Shown here: positions 11,731-20,218 of the stretch, piece after piece
How positions within the stretch are numbered: position 1 is the first letter of the stretch
How the letters are laid out: each line of letters begins with the position of its first letter
NCBI RefSeq assembly: GCF_018688455.1
Contig: NZ_CP061319.1
Span: 1,550,001-1,614,000 of the forward strand
Direction: 5' to 3'
Source: Polynucleobacter sp. AM-7D1
GTDB lineage: Bacteria; Pseudomonadota; Gammaproteobacteria; Burkholderiales; Burkholderiaceae
DNA: 64,000 nucleotides
Translations under genes and position numbers: made by a program
Notes under the pieces: generated by a model
Database searches by the model: none
What the model was told of the DNA's origin: nothing
Seen by the model: only the letters and a program-made list of their open reading frames with translations

Positions 11731-12924
11731 ATGAATAAGCCAGCCCAATCCGTAGATGCCCACTCAGTGATGTTTATTACTCAGCGACCAGAAGTGATGA
11801 TGGTTGAGGGTAAGGGCTCATGGCTCACCGATAACAATGGCAAGCGTTACTTAGACTTCTTGCAAGGCTGGGCAGTGAACTGCCTAGGTCATAGCAACCC
11901 GGGAATGATTGAAGCGCTCAATGCTCAAGCCAAGAAACTGATTAACCCTAGCCCAGCGTTCTATAACGAACCAATGATTCGCTTATCGAATCTTCTGACA
12001 GAGAACAGCTGCTTTAACAAAGTATTTTTTGCTAATAGTGGCGCTGAAGCAAATGAGGGCGCCATCAAGTTGGCTCGTAAATGGGGTCAACTGAATAAAT
12101 CAGGCGCCTTTGAAATCATCACCTTTGATCACAGCTTTCATGGTCGCACTTTAGCTACCATGAGCGCGTCTGGTAAGCCAGGTTGGGACACCATGTTTGC
12201 CCCGCAAGTTCCCGGCTTTCCAAAAGCAGATTTGAATGACTTGGACTCTGTCAAAAAACTAGTTACTGACAAAACTGTTGCAGTCATGCTCGAGCCAGTT
12301 CAAGGCGAAGGTGGCGTGATCCCAACCACGAAAGAATTTATGCAAAGCCTGCGTAAATTCACTAAAGAAAACAATATCTTGTTGATCGTGGATGAAGTGC
12401 AAGCTGGCTGTGGGCGTACTGGAAAACTCTTTGCCTATCAACATTACGACATCGAACCTGACATCATGACTTTAGGTAAAGGAATTGGTGGTGGCGTTCC
12501 ATTGGCTGCACTCATGGCAACCGATGCAGTTGCTTGCTTTGTTCCAGGTGATCAAGGCGGTACCTATAACGGCAACCCACTCATGACCGCAGTTGGCATT
12601 AGTGTGATCGAGCAACTATTAGCGCCAGGCTTCCTGGACTCTGTTCGCACCAAAGGCGAGTTACTTAGCAAAGAACTGCGTGCTATTTCAGCAGAATTTA
12701 ATCTGGATGGTGAACGTGGTGAAGGCTTATTGCGCGCCCTTATGTTGAGCAGTGATATTGGCGCCAAGTTAGTTGAACTTGCTCGCGATAGAGGTCCAGA
12801 AGGATTATTGATCAACTCACCAAGACCCAATCTCTTGCGCTTTATGCCTGCACTCAATGTTTCTGATGATGAAATCCGTCAGATGTGCAATATTTTGAGA
12901 GAGCTGCTCAAACAAGTTGCTTAA
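11731..12924 (+). CDS. argD: Acetylornithine/class III aminotransferase (ArgD-type)
   Basis: PLP-dependent class III aminotransferase of 397 residues. Its likely reaction is N-acetylglutamate semialdehyde plus glutamate to N-acetylornithine in arginine synthesis, possibly also the succinyl-DAP step for lysine. Seen are the cofactor phosphate-binding SGAEANEGAIKLARKW (near residue 106), the Asp of IVDEVQAGCGRTG, and the Schiff-base Lys250 in TLGKGIGGG. The C-terminal LLRFMPALNVSDDEI fits ArgD. argG and argF lie about 18 kb away on the other strand, so arginine genes are scattered. Confidence in the exact substrate is moderate because related aminotransferases look alike. Confidence 0.85.
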   Translation: MNKPAQSVDAHSVMFITQRPEVMMVEGKGSWLTDNNGKRYLDFLQGWAVNCLGHSNPGMIEALNAQAKKLINPSPAFYNEPMIRLSNLLTENSCFNKVFFANSGAEANEGAIKLARKWGQLNKSGAFEIITFDHSFHGRTLATMSASGKPGWDTMFAPQVPGFPKADLNDLDSVKKLVTDKTVAVMLEPVQGEGGVIPTTKEFMQSLRKFTKENNILLIVDEVQAGCGRTGKLFAYQHYDIEPDIMTLGKGIGGGVPLAALMATDAVACFVPGDQGGTYNGNPLMTAVGISVIEQLLAPGFLDSVRTKGELLSKELRAISAEFNLDGERGEGLLRALMLSSDIGAKLVELARDRGPEGLLINSPRPNLLRFMPALNVSDDEIRQMCNILRELLKQVA

Positions 12925-12944
12925 GCAATATTAAGATTCAATTT

Positions 12945-12977
12945 AATAAAGGAGCCTTAAGGCTCCTTTATTGTTTT
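12945..12977. terminator. Bidirectional terminator argD / ispH
   Basis: A perfect 12-bp stem (12945-12956 with 12961-12972, AATAAAGGAGCC and its complement) closes a TTAA loop. T-rich sequence on both sides lets it end both argD and the fkpB-ispH unit. Confidence 0.9.
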
Positions 12978-12980
12978 TGG

Positions 12981-13934
12981 CTAGCCAACTAAATTTTTTG
13001 GTAGCGAGAAAGTAATGTCCTCCACTACACCCTCGAGATTACGAATACTACGCGGGCCAAACTCTTGAATCTTCTCCACAATCGAAAGCGCTAGGCTCTC
13101 TGGCGCTGATGCGCCCGCAGTAAGGCCAACACGCTTCTTGCCCACAAACCATTCAGCCTGAAGTTGTTCTGGTGCATCCACCATGTAAGCCGGTACGCCG
13201 AGTTTTTCAGCTAATTCACGCAAGCGATTCGAGTTCGAACTTGCCTTGCTTCCCACCACAATAACTACCTCAACCTGAGGTGCCATAAATTTCACAGCAT
13301 CTTGACGGTTCTGAGTGGCATAACAAATATCTTGTTTACGCGGCTGAACAATATTTGGAAATTTTTGAGTTAAGACGTCAACAATTTCTTTGGTCTCATC
13401 TACGGAGAGTGTGGTTTGCGTTACAAAAGCAATTTTTTCATTCTCAGTAAAGGGCAGCTCAGCAACATCCGCCACTTTTTCAATCAGATGAATGCCTTTT
13501 TCTACCTGCCCCATCGTGCCTTCAACTTCAGGATGCCCAGCGTGACCAATCATCAAGACCGTGAAACCATCTTTACACATCTTAACGACCTCAAGATGCA
13601 CCTTGGTAACCAATGGGCAGGTAGCGTCATATACCTGCAGTCCGCGCGCCTCAGCATCTTGGCGAACTTCTTGAGAAACACCATGGGCACTGAATACGAC
13701 GATGCCGCCTTTGGGAACTTCATGCAACTCATCGACAAACACAGCACCTTTATCACGCAGTCCGTTGACGACATAGGCGTTGTGAACAATTTCATGACGC
13801 ACATAAATTGGCGCACCAAAACGTGTCAGCGCTTCATTGACAATATTGATGGCACGATCCACACCCGCGCAAAAACCGCGAGGCTGTGCCATCAAAATTT
13901 CAGCGGTGTCTTGCGTGCTAGATGGATTAGTCAT
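12981..13934 (-). CDS. ispH: 4-hydroxy-3-methylbut-2-enyl diphosphate reductase
   Basis: Last enzyme of the MEP pathway, an iron-sulfur reductase making IPP and DMAPP. The three cluster-binding cysteines are present: Cys22 in [10 protein letters not shown], Cys106 in [11 protein letters not shown] and Cys204 in [10 protein letters not shown]. The substrate-binding motifs [14 protein letters not shown] and KASSNSNRL are also seen. 317 residues is the usual length. It lies three bases behind fkpB on the minus strand; the fkpB-ispH pair is conserved across proteobacteria, and the two are cotranscribed. Confidence 0.97.
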   Translation of the reverse strand: MTNPSSTQDTAEILMAQPRGFCAGVDRAINIVNEALTRFGAPIYVRHEIVHNAYVVNGLRDKGAVFVDELHEVPKGGIVVFSAHGVSQEVRQDAEARGLQVYDATCPLVTKVHLEVVKMCKDGFTVLMIGHAGHPEVEGTMGQVEKGIHLIEKVADVAELPFTENEKIAFVTQTTLSVDETKEIVDVLTQKFPNIVQPRKQDICYATQNRQDAVKFMAPQVEVVIVVGSKASSNSNRLRELAEKLGVPAYMVDAPEQLQAEWFVGKKRVGLTAGASAPESLALSIVEKIQEFGPRSIRNLEGVVEDITFSLPKNLVG

Positions 13935-13937
13935 GAA

Positions 13938-14384
13938 TCAGAGGATGGCAACGATTTCAGCTTCGAAGGTAATAGACCTCCCAGCAAGCGGGTGATTGAA
14001 ATCAAACCATGCACCCTCTTCATTAATCGATTGCAATACACCAGCATATTGAGCGCCACCAGGCGCATTAAATTCAATTACGTCGCCAGGATTAAATTCC
14101 ACATCATCATCGCGACCCTCTTTAAGCGCACCCAAAGAAACCCATTGCATTAATTCTTCCTTGCGCTCCCCAAAGCTTTCCTCAGGGGGCAGCAAGGCAC
14201 TTTTCTTTTCACCCACAGCCAACCCGATCAACACTTTTTCAAAACAAGGCGCAAATTGTCCAGAACCCATCAACACCGTCGCAGGGCGATCAATAAAAGT
14301 ATTGATGTAATCATCCCCACTGGGCAAAGTCAGCCGATAGTTGAGGGTCAGGAAGGAATTGGGCAAAACCGTAAGCTTAGTCAT
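13938..14384 (-). CDS. fkpB: FKBP-type peptidyl-prolyl cis-trans isomerase (SlpA-like)
   Basis: Short FKBP with the IF insert of the SlyD/SlpA family, a cytoplasmic proline isomerase and chaperone. The start is placed at ATG 14384 (MTKLTVLPNSF, 148 residues), which has a -10 element six bases upstream; a frame extension of 12 residues lacks support. Conserved blocks are LMGSGQFAPCFEKVLIGL, LPPEESFGER and FDFNHPLAGRSITFE. The C-terminal His-rich metal tail of SlyD is absent, which favours SlpA. It is cotranscribed with ispH and divergent from radC, with 30 bases between the starts. Confidence 0.9.
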   Translation of the reverse strand: MTKLTVLPNSFLTLNYRLTLPSGDDYINTFIDRPATVLMGSGQFAPCFEKVLIGLAVGEKKSALLPPEESFGERKEELMQWVSLGALKEGRDDDVEFNPGDVIEFNAPGGAQYAGVLQSINEEGAWFDFNHPLAGRSITFEAEIVAIL

Positions 14385-14390
14385 AAGGTA

Positions 14391-14396
14391 ATTGTA
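14391..14396 (-). promoter_or_regulatory. fkpB-ispH -10 element, predicted leaderless start
   Basis: TACAAT on the minus strand at 14391-14396, then six bases (TACCTT), then the fkpB ATG. No Shine-Dalgarno sequence; the -35 is weak. The site lies within the 30-base fkpB-radC divergent gap. Confidence 0.6.
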
Positions 14397-14414
14397 TCTA
14401 GGCCCGACACGAGC

Positions 14415-15116
14415 GTGCACTCACCCATTACAGACTGGCCCAAAATAGAGCAGCCCCGCGAAAAACTGCGTGCCCTAGGAGCGGCAGCTCTAAGTGATGC
14501 CGAATTACTTGCGATCTTTCTGCGTGTTGGCGTCAAAGGCAAAACTGCCGTGGCATTAGCAGAAGATCTCATCCACCATTTTGGCAATTTGCCACGCCTC
14601 CTATCTTGCGCTCCGGAGGAATTAACCCAGATTCATGGCATGGGTATTTCTAAATGGTCACAAATTCAGGCGGCGTATGAGCTTGTCAAGCGCAGTCTTG
14701 AGGAAACCCTCTCCCAAGCATCGGTCTTCTCTTCGCCCAGTTATGTCAGAGAGTTCTTGCAAGCCCGATTTGGACGCCTCCCACACGAAGTCTTCCTTTG
14801 CCTATACCTCGACTCGCGTCTGCATCTGATTGAGTGCCAAGAGCTCTTTAGGGGCTCCCTAACTCAAACTGCCGTCTACCCCCGAGAAATCCTCAAGGAA
14901 GCGCTTGCAAGGAACGCCAGCGCCCTTATCGTCGCCCATAACCACCCCAGCGGAAACCCACTACCAAGCATTGCCGACCAGGAATTAACAAAGACACTTT
15001 CCAAAGCCTTGCAGTTGGTAGATATTCCACTCCTCGATCACTGCATAGTCAGTGATAGCGGATTTTTCTCATTTTCAGACTCAGGTCTTATGAAAAATAG
15101 CTTTAATCAGAAGTAA
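14415..15116 (+). CDS. radC: RadC-family JAB/MPN-domain protein
   Basis: A 233-residue protein of the RadC family (DUF2466), named for a presumed DNA repair role that is unproven; the C-terminal domain is a JAB/MPN metalloenzyme fold. The metal-binding signature HNHPSGNPLPSIADQEL is near residue 176, and an N-terminal helix-hairpin-helix segment (SCAPEELTQIHGMGISK) lies at about 66-82. The chosen start is GTG 14415, giving MHSPITDWPKIEQPREKL, because family members begin close to this block; the frame stays open upstream but would run through fkpB. rpmB-rpmG follow, as in many proteobacteria. Confidence 0.88.
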   Translation: MHSPITDWPKIEQPREKLRALGAAALSDAELLAIFLRVGVKGKTAVALAEDLIHHFGNLPRLLSCAPEELTQIHGMGISKWSQIQAAYELVKRSLEETLSQASVFSSPSYVREFLQARFGRLPHEVFLCLYLDSRLHLIECQELFRGSLTQTAVYPREILKEALARNASALIVAHNHPSGNPLPSIADQELTKTLSKALQLVDIPLLDHCIVSDSGFFSFSDSGLMKNSFNQK

Positions 15117-15214
15117 TTACTAACTTATTGACTATTTTTGACCCATATTAGCGACTAAACGGCCAAATCCTCAAAACTAAAGCCAATTAAGGGTAGATCA
15201 AAGTGCCTGGAGAC

Positions 15215-15223
15215 TGATACAAT
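15215..15223 (+). promoter_or_regulatory. rpmB-rpmG promoter, extended -10
   Basis: TGA-TACAAT at 15215-15223 forms an extended -10 about 31 bases before the rpmB ATG. GGAG at 15244-15247 gives a normal ribosome binding site. The -35 match is weak. Confidence 0.55.
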
Positions 15224-15254
15224 CTTCTTTTTTCGCAATTAATGGAGTTATGTC

Positions 15255-15488
15255 ATGGCAAAAGTTTGCCAAGTCACTGGGAAGAAGCCGATGGTTGGCA
15301 ACAATGTATCCCATGCAAACAATAAAACGAAGCGTCGCTTTTTGCCGAATTTGCAAAACCGTCGTTTCTGGGTTGAATCTGAAAACCGTTGGATTAGCTT
15401 GCGCTTAACCAATGCTGGTTTGCGCGTTATCGACAAGAACGGCATTGATGCTGTGTTGTCTGATCTCCGTGCACGTGGCGAAATTTAA
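15255..15488 (+). CDS. rpmB: 50S ribosomal protein L28
   Basis: Basic 77-residue large-subunit protein. The N-terminal [29 protein letters not shown] is the standard L28 start and the fold's [20 protein letters not shown] block follows. GGAG lies seven bases before the ATG. rpmG begins 12 bases downstream, forming the conserved rpmB-rpmG operon behind radC. Confidence 0.98.
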   Translation: MAKVCQVTGKKPMVGNNVSHANNKTKRRFLPNLQNRRFWVESENRWISLRLTNAGLRVIDKNGIDAVLSDLRARGEI

Positions 15489-15499
15489 GGAGCGCACAA

Positions 15500-15667
15500 A
15501 TGGCTAAAGGCGGCAGAGAAAAAATCAAATTAGAGTCATCAGCTGGTACTGGTCACTTCTATACAACTTCAAAAAACAAGCGTACAAAGCCTGAAAAAAT
15601 GGAGATCATGAAATTCGATCCAACCATTCGCAAGCACGTCGCTTACAAAGAAACTAAGCTCAAGTAA
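15500..15667 (+). CDS. rpmG: 50S ribosomal protein L33
   Basis: A 55-residue basic ribosomal protein, [20 protein letters not shown] to [11 protein letters not shown], preceded by AAGGAG nine bases before the ATG. It is the zinc-free (C-minus) form: no CxxC pairs are present. It follows rpmB after 11 bases and is closed by a strong terminator. Confidence 0.97.
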   Translation: MAKGGREKIKLESSAGTGHFYTTSKNKRTKPEKMEIMKFDPTIRKHVAYKETKLK

Positions 15668-15695
15668 TTTATCGATTCGATAGTTATTTGCAGCA

Positions 15696-15730
15696 AATAA
15701 AAAACCCGCTAGATCAGCGGGTTTTTTATT
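15696..15730. terminator. Bidirectional terminator rpmG / desaturase
   Basis: A perfect 15-bp stem (15696-15710 with 15716-15730) around the loop AGATC, A-rich on one side and T-rich on the other. It serves rpmBG on the plus strand and the purN-rsmB-desaturase run on the minus strand. Confidence 0.92.
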
Positions 15731-15766
15731 GTCTTGATTTTCACCAAGATCAAAGCCAGGCATCGC

Positions 15767-16960
15767 TTAAGCGTAGCGACGCAACCTTAAGGAGAAGTCA
15801 CGCAGACTCGATAAACCACTATCTTCTGCGCGCTGACACCACGTATGCAATTGAGAAACCAATTGATCACCTGTAGCATTGGAGCGACTCCAGATGGCCT
15901 GCAAATCACGACGCATTTCAATCATCTTACGTAATTGAGCATTGCTCGCCATCAACTCTTCCAACTTCACTTTTTCTTCTGCAGTCAAACGAGATTCATC
16001 TTTACCTAACCAGGTACGCGCATCTTTTAAATGTGCTGCCAAGACTTGCATATGTTGGACTTCGTTACTGAAGAAAGAGCTCAAGGTCTTGCTATAGCGA
16101 GCCATGATTTCATAACGGTTGGCGATGATGGCTTCGAGTGTGCCTTGATCTGCAGGACGCAAGTCGCTCAGTACCGGCTTTGGAGAAGTCTTCTTCACTT
16201 TGGCCAAGCCAACAGCACTCATCATCTGGATGTACATCCAGCCGATATCAAACTCATACCACTTGCTAGAGAGCTTAGCGCTCGTTGCAAATGTGTGATG
16301 GTTGTTATGCAACTCTTCGCCGCCAATCAAAATACCCAAAGGGAAAATATTTCTGGAGGCATCCTCACAGTCGTAGTTGCGATAGCCCCAGTAGTGACCA
16401 ATGCCATTAATAATTCCAGCAGCGGTAATTGGAATCCACAGCATCTGCACTGCCCACACAGTTAAGCCAATAGCACCAAACAAAAACACATCGATGATCA
16501 ACATCAAGGCCACACCTTGCCAAGAGAACTTGGAGTAGACATTGTGCTCAAGCCAGTCATCTGGCGTGCCATGCCCAAACTTCTCTAAAGTCTCTTGATT
16601 GCGTGACTCTTGTTTATACAGCTCAGCGCCACGAGAGAGAACGGTATTGATACCGAGAACTTGGGGGCTATGTGGATCATCGACAGTCTCGCACTTGGCA
16701 TGGTGTTTGCGATGAATAGCAGCCCATTCTTTAGTCACCATCCCGGTGGTTAGCCAGAGCCAAAACCGGAAGAAGTGGGACATGATTGGATGTAAATCTA
16801 AGGCACGGTGCGCTTGGCAACGATGCAAGAAAATAGTCACGCTAGCAATTGTGATGTGAGTAGCCACCAAAGTAAAAACAAGGATCTGCCACCACGCCCA
16901 ATTTAAATAGCCATGAGATAGCCAATTAAGGAATAAATCAAAACCAGAAGCTGTGTTCAA
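15767..16960 (-). CDS. Membrane fatty acid desaturase (acyl-CoA delta-9 desaturase type)
   Basis: Di-iron membrane desaturase that would introduce a cis double bond into acyl chains and so adjust membrane fluidity. Three His boxes are clear: HRCQAHRAL near residue 46, HRKHHAKC near 83 and HNNHH near 220, with membrane helices between them. The first 260 residues match the stearoyl-CoA 9-desaturase family. The remaining 130 or so residues form a hydrophilic, mostly helical extension (for example EEKVKLEELMASNAQLRKMI) that is not part of the catalytic core. The start appears to be TTG. It lies 28 bases behind rsmB and may be cotranscribed with purN-rsmB. Confidence 0.88.
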   Translation of the reverse strand: MNTASGFDLFLNWLSHGYLNWAWWQILVFTLVATHITIASVTIFLHRCQAHRALDLHPIMSHFFRFWLWLTTGMVTKEWAAIHRKHHAKCETVDDPHSPQVLGINTVLSRGAELYKQESRNQETLEKFGHGTPDDWLEHNVYSKFSWQGVALMLIIDVFLFGAIGLTVWAVQMLWIPITAAGIINGIGHYWGYRNYDCEDASRNIFPLGILIGGEELHNNHHTFATSAKLSSKWYEFDIGWMYIQMMSAVGLAKVKKTSPKPVLSDLRPADQGTLEAIIANRYEIMARYSKTLSSFFSNEVQHMQVLAAHLKDARTWLGKDESRLTAEEKVKLEELMASNAQLRKMIEMRRDLQAIWSRSNATGDQLVSQLHTWCQRAEDSGLSSLRDFSLRLRRYA

Positions 16961-16988
16961 AAGGGTATCCCTAACGAGGTCTAAACCC

Positions 16989-18590
16989 TTATTTTAGTTC
17001 TTTAGCGACTTTCTTGGTTTTGATCTTAGTCTCTTTTTTCCCGCCTTTTTCATCGCCCTGATCAATCTTCTCAACTGGAGCAGCAGCTTTCTTTTGGAAA
17101 ACAGCCCCAAAGAAGCCATCTGTACCGTGAATATGGGGCCAAAGCTGCCACCAAGGGTTATCAGGACTGCACCCTAAAGGAATTTTATCCTTTGGAAACA
17201 ATGGCTTAAGAACCTCGGCTGCCGGAACAAGCTCAAAATTGGGGTGCTTTGCCAAGAAATCCTCTGCAATTTGCTGGTTTTCTTGAGGTAAAAGGCTGCA
17301 GGTTGCATAAACCAAGCGGCCTCCTGGCTTGAGCAAGCGACTTGCCGAAGCCAATATATTCATTTGCTTTTGATTGAGCTCCAGCACCCCCTCTGGGGTC
17401 TGACGCCATTTGAGGTCTGGGTTACGACGCAAAGTACCCATGCCACTGCAAGGGGCGTCGACTAAAACGCGATCAATCTTGCCGGCTAAGCGCTTGATCT
17501 TAGTGTCATTCTCGCTATCAATCCAGACAGGATGCACGTTCGAGAGGCCGCTACGGGCTTGCCGCGGCTTTAAATTAGCCAAGCGGCGCTCAGATGTATC
17601 CAGGGCGTACAAACGGCCTGTGGATCGCATGATTGCCCCAATCGCTAGAGTCTTACCGCCAGCACCTGCACAGAAGTCCACTACCATCTCACCGCGTTTG
17701 GGGGCGAGCAAGTAAGCCAGCAACTGACTGCCTTCATCTTGAACCTCAAACATCCCTGCTTTAAAGCCAACAGTATTTTGCAGAGCGGGCTTACCCATAA
17801 TTCGCACGCCATCAGGAGCATACGGAGTTGGGATTGCTTGATAGCGACCGCCAAGGGCATTCATCTCAGCAAGCAATTGCTCACGAGTTGTTTTCATGGT
17901 GTTTGCACGCAAATCCAAAAGGGCTGGATGCATGAGTGATTTAGCCAACTCTTCGCGAGATTCTTCGCCGGGATATTTTCCAAACGCATCCCACAACCAT
18001 TCTGGCAAGTTATTACGAACCAATGGATTGAGTGCTGATGGATCGACTGTCGCAAAGCGCTGCAACCACTCGTACTCGCCCGTCTTGAGCACGTGGGCTA
18101 AGTCTGCAATCGCACTCTCAGCGCGATTAGCAGAACCAAGACCACCTTCAGACAGAGCTGACAGCAAACCCAATAGGGCTAAGCGTCTGGCCTGTGATCC
18201 CTCACCACTTGAAGCAAATTGTGAGAACTCATTTTTACGACGCAAGATGGCAAAAGCACTCTCAGCAATTAAGGCGCGATCACGATTACCCAGCTGCGGT
18301 TCAGAGCGGAAATAGCGACTCACTACACGATCAGCTGGTTGCTCAAAATTGAGTAACTCAGGAAGCAGACGCTCTAAATGAATGGCATGCTGAGGCAAAG
18401 CCTTCGCATTAGAAAAGTTTTTTTGACCTTCGGGCGCAATGATGTTTCCGCTCGCATTACGACGCTCTGGACGACGCAATGGATCCTTAGATTTAGCGGC
18501 ATAACTCTTTTGTGGGCCTAAGCGCGATCCAGATCTGGATCCAGACTTTGAGCCAGTACCGGCTCCGCGGGATGAACGTTCTTTACTCAT
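16989..18590 (-). CDS. RsmB/NOP-family rRNA cytosine-5 methyltransferase
   Basis: SAM-dependent RNA m5C methyltransferase of 533 residues, probably acting on 16S rRNA like RsmB. An N-terminal NusB-like helical region precedes the Rossmann domain with FCAGAGGKTLAIGA (SAM site, about 310), the releasing/nucleophile cysteines in DAPCSGMG (about 381) and ATCSLLPQEN (about 431). Both termini carry basic low-complexity tails: a Gly/Ser/Arg-rich N-terminal 50 residues and a Lys-rich C-terminal 25, probably RNA-binding. The start overlaps the purN stop by four bases (ATGA), giving translational coupling. Assignment to RsmB rather than RsmF is an inference. Confidence 0.85.
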   Translation of the reverse strand: MSKERSSRGAGTGSKSGSRSGSRLGPQKSYAAKSKDPLRRPERRNASGNIIAPEGQKNFSNAKALPQHAIHLERLLPELLNFEQPADRVVSRYFRSEPQLGNRDRALIAESAFAILRRKNEFSQFASSGEGSQARRLALLGLLSALSEGGLGSANRAESAIADLAHVLKTGEYEWLQRFATVDPSALNPLVRNNLPEWLWDAFGKYPGEESREELAKSLMHPALLDLRANTMKTTREQLLAEMNALGGRYQAIPTPYAPDGVRIMGKPALQNTVGFKAGMFEVQDEGSQLLAYLLAPKRGEMVVDFCAGAGGKTLAIGAIMRSTGRLYALDTSERRLANLKPRQARSGLSNVHPVWIDSENDTKIKRLAGKIDRVLVDAPCSGMGTLRRNPDLKWRQTPEGVLELNQKQMNILASASRLLKPGGRLVYATCSLLPQENQQIAEDFLAKHPNFELVPAAEVLKPLFPKDKIPLGCSPDNPWWQLWPHIHGTDGFFGAVFQKKAAAPVEKIDQGDEKGGKKETKIKTKKVAKELK

Positions 18591-19216
18591 AATTTTATTA
18601 ATTGCGACTCCGGTGGTTGAACCTGAACTTGATTACCTTCTATTCGCAATCGTCCATCAAGGAACCATTTTACGGCCCGCGGATAAATCTGATGCTCAGC
18701 AGCCAAAACGCGCGCCGCCAAACTATCTACATCGTCGCCAGGAAGCACTGGAACTGAAGCTTGGCAGATGATGGGGCCTTCATCCACACCCTCGGTTACA
18801 AAGTGCACGCTGGCTCCATGTTCGGCTACGCCAGCCTCCAAAGCCCGCTCGTGGGTATGCAAACCTGGGAAGGCTGGCAACAAGGCAGGGTGGATATTGA
18901 TCAGGCGACCCTCAAAATGACGAATAAAGCCCGGGGTCAGAATGCGCATAAAACCCGCTAGAACGACCAAATCCGCACCTAATTCATCGATTTTCTTGAT
19001 CAGGGCGGCATCAAAGGACTCGCGCGTGGCATGCTCTTTGTGCTCAATAGCATAGGCAGGAATGCCTTGGGAGCGAGCAAAATCAAGGCCCTTAGCTGCA
19101 GAGTGATTAGCGATCACCCCTGCAAAAGTGACGGGCCACTGCTCTTTTTGAGCTGTTTTGACGATGGCCTCGAAATTGGATCCGCGGCCTGAGATTAAGG
19201 TGACGATAGATGGCAT
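18587..19216 (-). CDS. purN: Phosphoribosylglycinamide formyltransferase
   Basis: Third step of purine synthesis, transferring formyl from 10-formyl-THF to GAR. The start is taken as ATG 19216 (MPSIVTLISGRGSNFEAIV, 209 residues); a GTG six bases upstream would add two residues. Seen are the phosphate-binding SGRGSNFEAI, the catalytic N-x-H-x(n)-D set (NIHPALLPAFPGLHTHERAL and VTEGVDEGPII), and the usual length. It heads the purN-rsmB-desaturase run and is divergent from ribF. Confidence 0.95.
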   Translation of the reverse strand: MPSIVTLISGRGSNFEAIVKTAQKEQWPVTFAGVIANHSAAKGLDFARSQGIPAYAIEHKEHATRESFDAALIKKIDELGADLVVLAGFMRILTPGFIRHFEGRLINIHPALLPAFPGLHTHERALEAGVAEHGASVHFVTEGVDEGPIICQASVPVLPGDDVDSLAARVLAAEHQIYPRAVKWFLDGRLRIEGNQVQVQPPESQLIKL

Positions 19217-19222
19217 GCCCAC

Positions 19223-19230
19223 AATATAAT
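19223..19230. promoter_or_regulatory. Overlapping divergent -10 elements of purN (minus) and ribF (plus)
   Basis: The eight bases AATATAAT read as TATATT on the minus strand (19223-19228), six bases before the purN ATG, and as consensus TATAAT on the plus strand (19225-19230), 37 bases before the ribF GTG. GTGACG at 19200-19205 is a possible ribF -35 with a 19-base spacer. Two polymerases could not occupy this site at once. Confidence 0.5.
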
Positions 19231-19267
19231 TGATGGTTACCCCGAAAGCGACCCTGAAAGCGATTTA

Positions 19268-20218
19268 GTGAACGTATTCCGTGGCCCTACCCAGTTTTCT
19301 GCAGGACCGGCTTGTGCCTTAACCATCGGTAATTTCGATGGCGTGCACAGGGGTCATCGCGCCCTACTAAAACAACTGAAGGATGGCGCCCAGGAACGTG
19401 GTCTGGTTAGCTGCGTGATGACTTTCGAGCCGCACCCTAAAGAATTCTTTTCTCCAGAGCAGGCGCCTCCTCGCATCCTAAATTTACGCGACAAGCTTGC
19501 CGCTTTTGCTGAAATCGGCATTGACCGTGTAGTTGTAGAGCATTTCAATTCAGCTTTTGCTCGACTAACTCCAGAAGAGTTCGTTTCTGAAATCATCATC
19601 AAACAACTCAACGCCAAATGGATTTTGATTGGGGATGATTTTTGCTATGGCGCAAAACGCGCGGGCAACTTTGCAAGTCTCAAAGCTGCTGGCAAAAAAT
19701 ATGGCTTCGAAGTTTCGAGCATCCACACCGTTCTTGAGAACGGTGAGCGCATATCCAGCTCAGCGCTTCGCAATGCCTTAGCCAATGGTGACATGGATCA
19801 AGCGACAAAATTATTAGGGCGGCCTTACGGCATCTCCGGTCACGTCATTCATGGACAAAAGCTGGGGCGTACCTTAGGTTTTCCTACGCTCAATCTTGCT
19901 GTTGCTAACCATCTTCATCATCGCAAGCCTGCCTGCTCAGGCATCTTTACCGCACAAGTACTAGGTCTTGAAGATAAGCCGCTTCCCGCTGTAGCCAGCC
20001 TCGGTGTAAGACCAACAGTCGAAGATGAAGGTCGCGTTCTCTTAGAGACGCACATCTTTGATTACAACGCAGATGTTTACGGAAAAATCATTACTGTTGA
20101 ACTCTTAGAAAAAATCCGTGATGAGGCGAAGTACTCTGACCTCGACACCCTTACCAAAGCGATTGCATCTGATGCAGCGCATGCCAGAAATTATTTCCAG
20201 AAAAAATCTTATGTCTGA
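19268..20218 (+). CDS. ribF: Bifunctional riboflavin kinase/FAD synthetase
   Basis: Makes FMN and then FAD. The N-terminal FAD synthetase domain carries [16 protein letters not shown] (residues 18-33) and [15 protein letters not shown]; the C-terminal flavokinase domain has [12 protein letters not shown] and the [16 protein letters not shown] block. 316 residues is typical. Start codon is GTG at 19268. Its stop overlaps the ileS start by eight bases, and the ribF-ileS-lspA order matches the enterobacterial arrangement. Confidence 0.96.
   Translation: MNVFRGPTQFSAGPACALTIGNFDGVHRGHRALLKQLKDGAQERGLVSCVMTFEPHPKEFFSPEQAPPRILNLRDKLAAFAEIGIDRVVVEHFNSAFARLTPEEFVSEIIIKQLNAKWILIGDDFCYGAKRAGNFASLKAAGKKYGFEVSSIHTVLENGERISSSALRNALANGDMDQATKLLGRPYGISGHVIHGQKLGRTLGFPTLNLAVANHLHHRKPACSGIFTAQVLGLEDKPLPAVASLGVRPTVEDEGRVLLETHIFDYNADVYGKIITVELLEKIRDEAKYSDLDTLTKAIASDAAHARNYFQKKSYV

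Noticed and set aside
13416..14153. A 245-codon open frame on the plus strand over ispH and fkpB
   Set aside because: It lies antisense to two conserved genes whose motifs are intact, and its translation shows no recognisable domain, so it is a shadow frame.
15128..15143. TTGACT and TTGACC as -35 elements for rpmB
   Set aside because: No -10 lies 16-18 bases downstream of either; the extended -10 at 15215-15223 is a better candidate.
20118..20210. A 31-codon N-terminal extension of ileS
   Set aside because: It is out of frame within conserved ribF sequence; IleS homology begins after [10 protein letters not shown].
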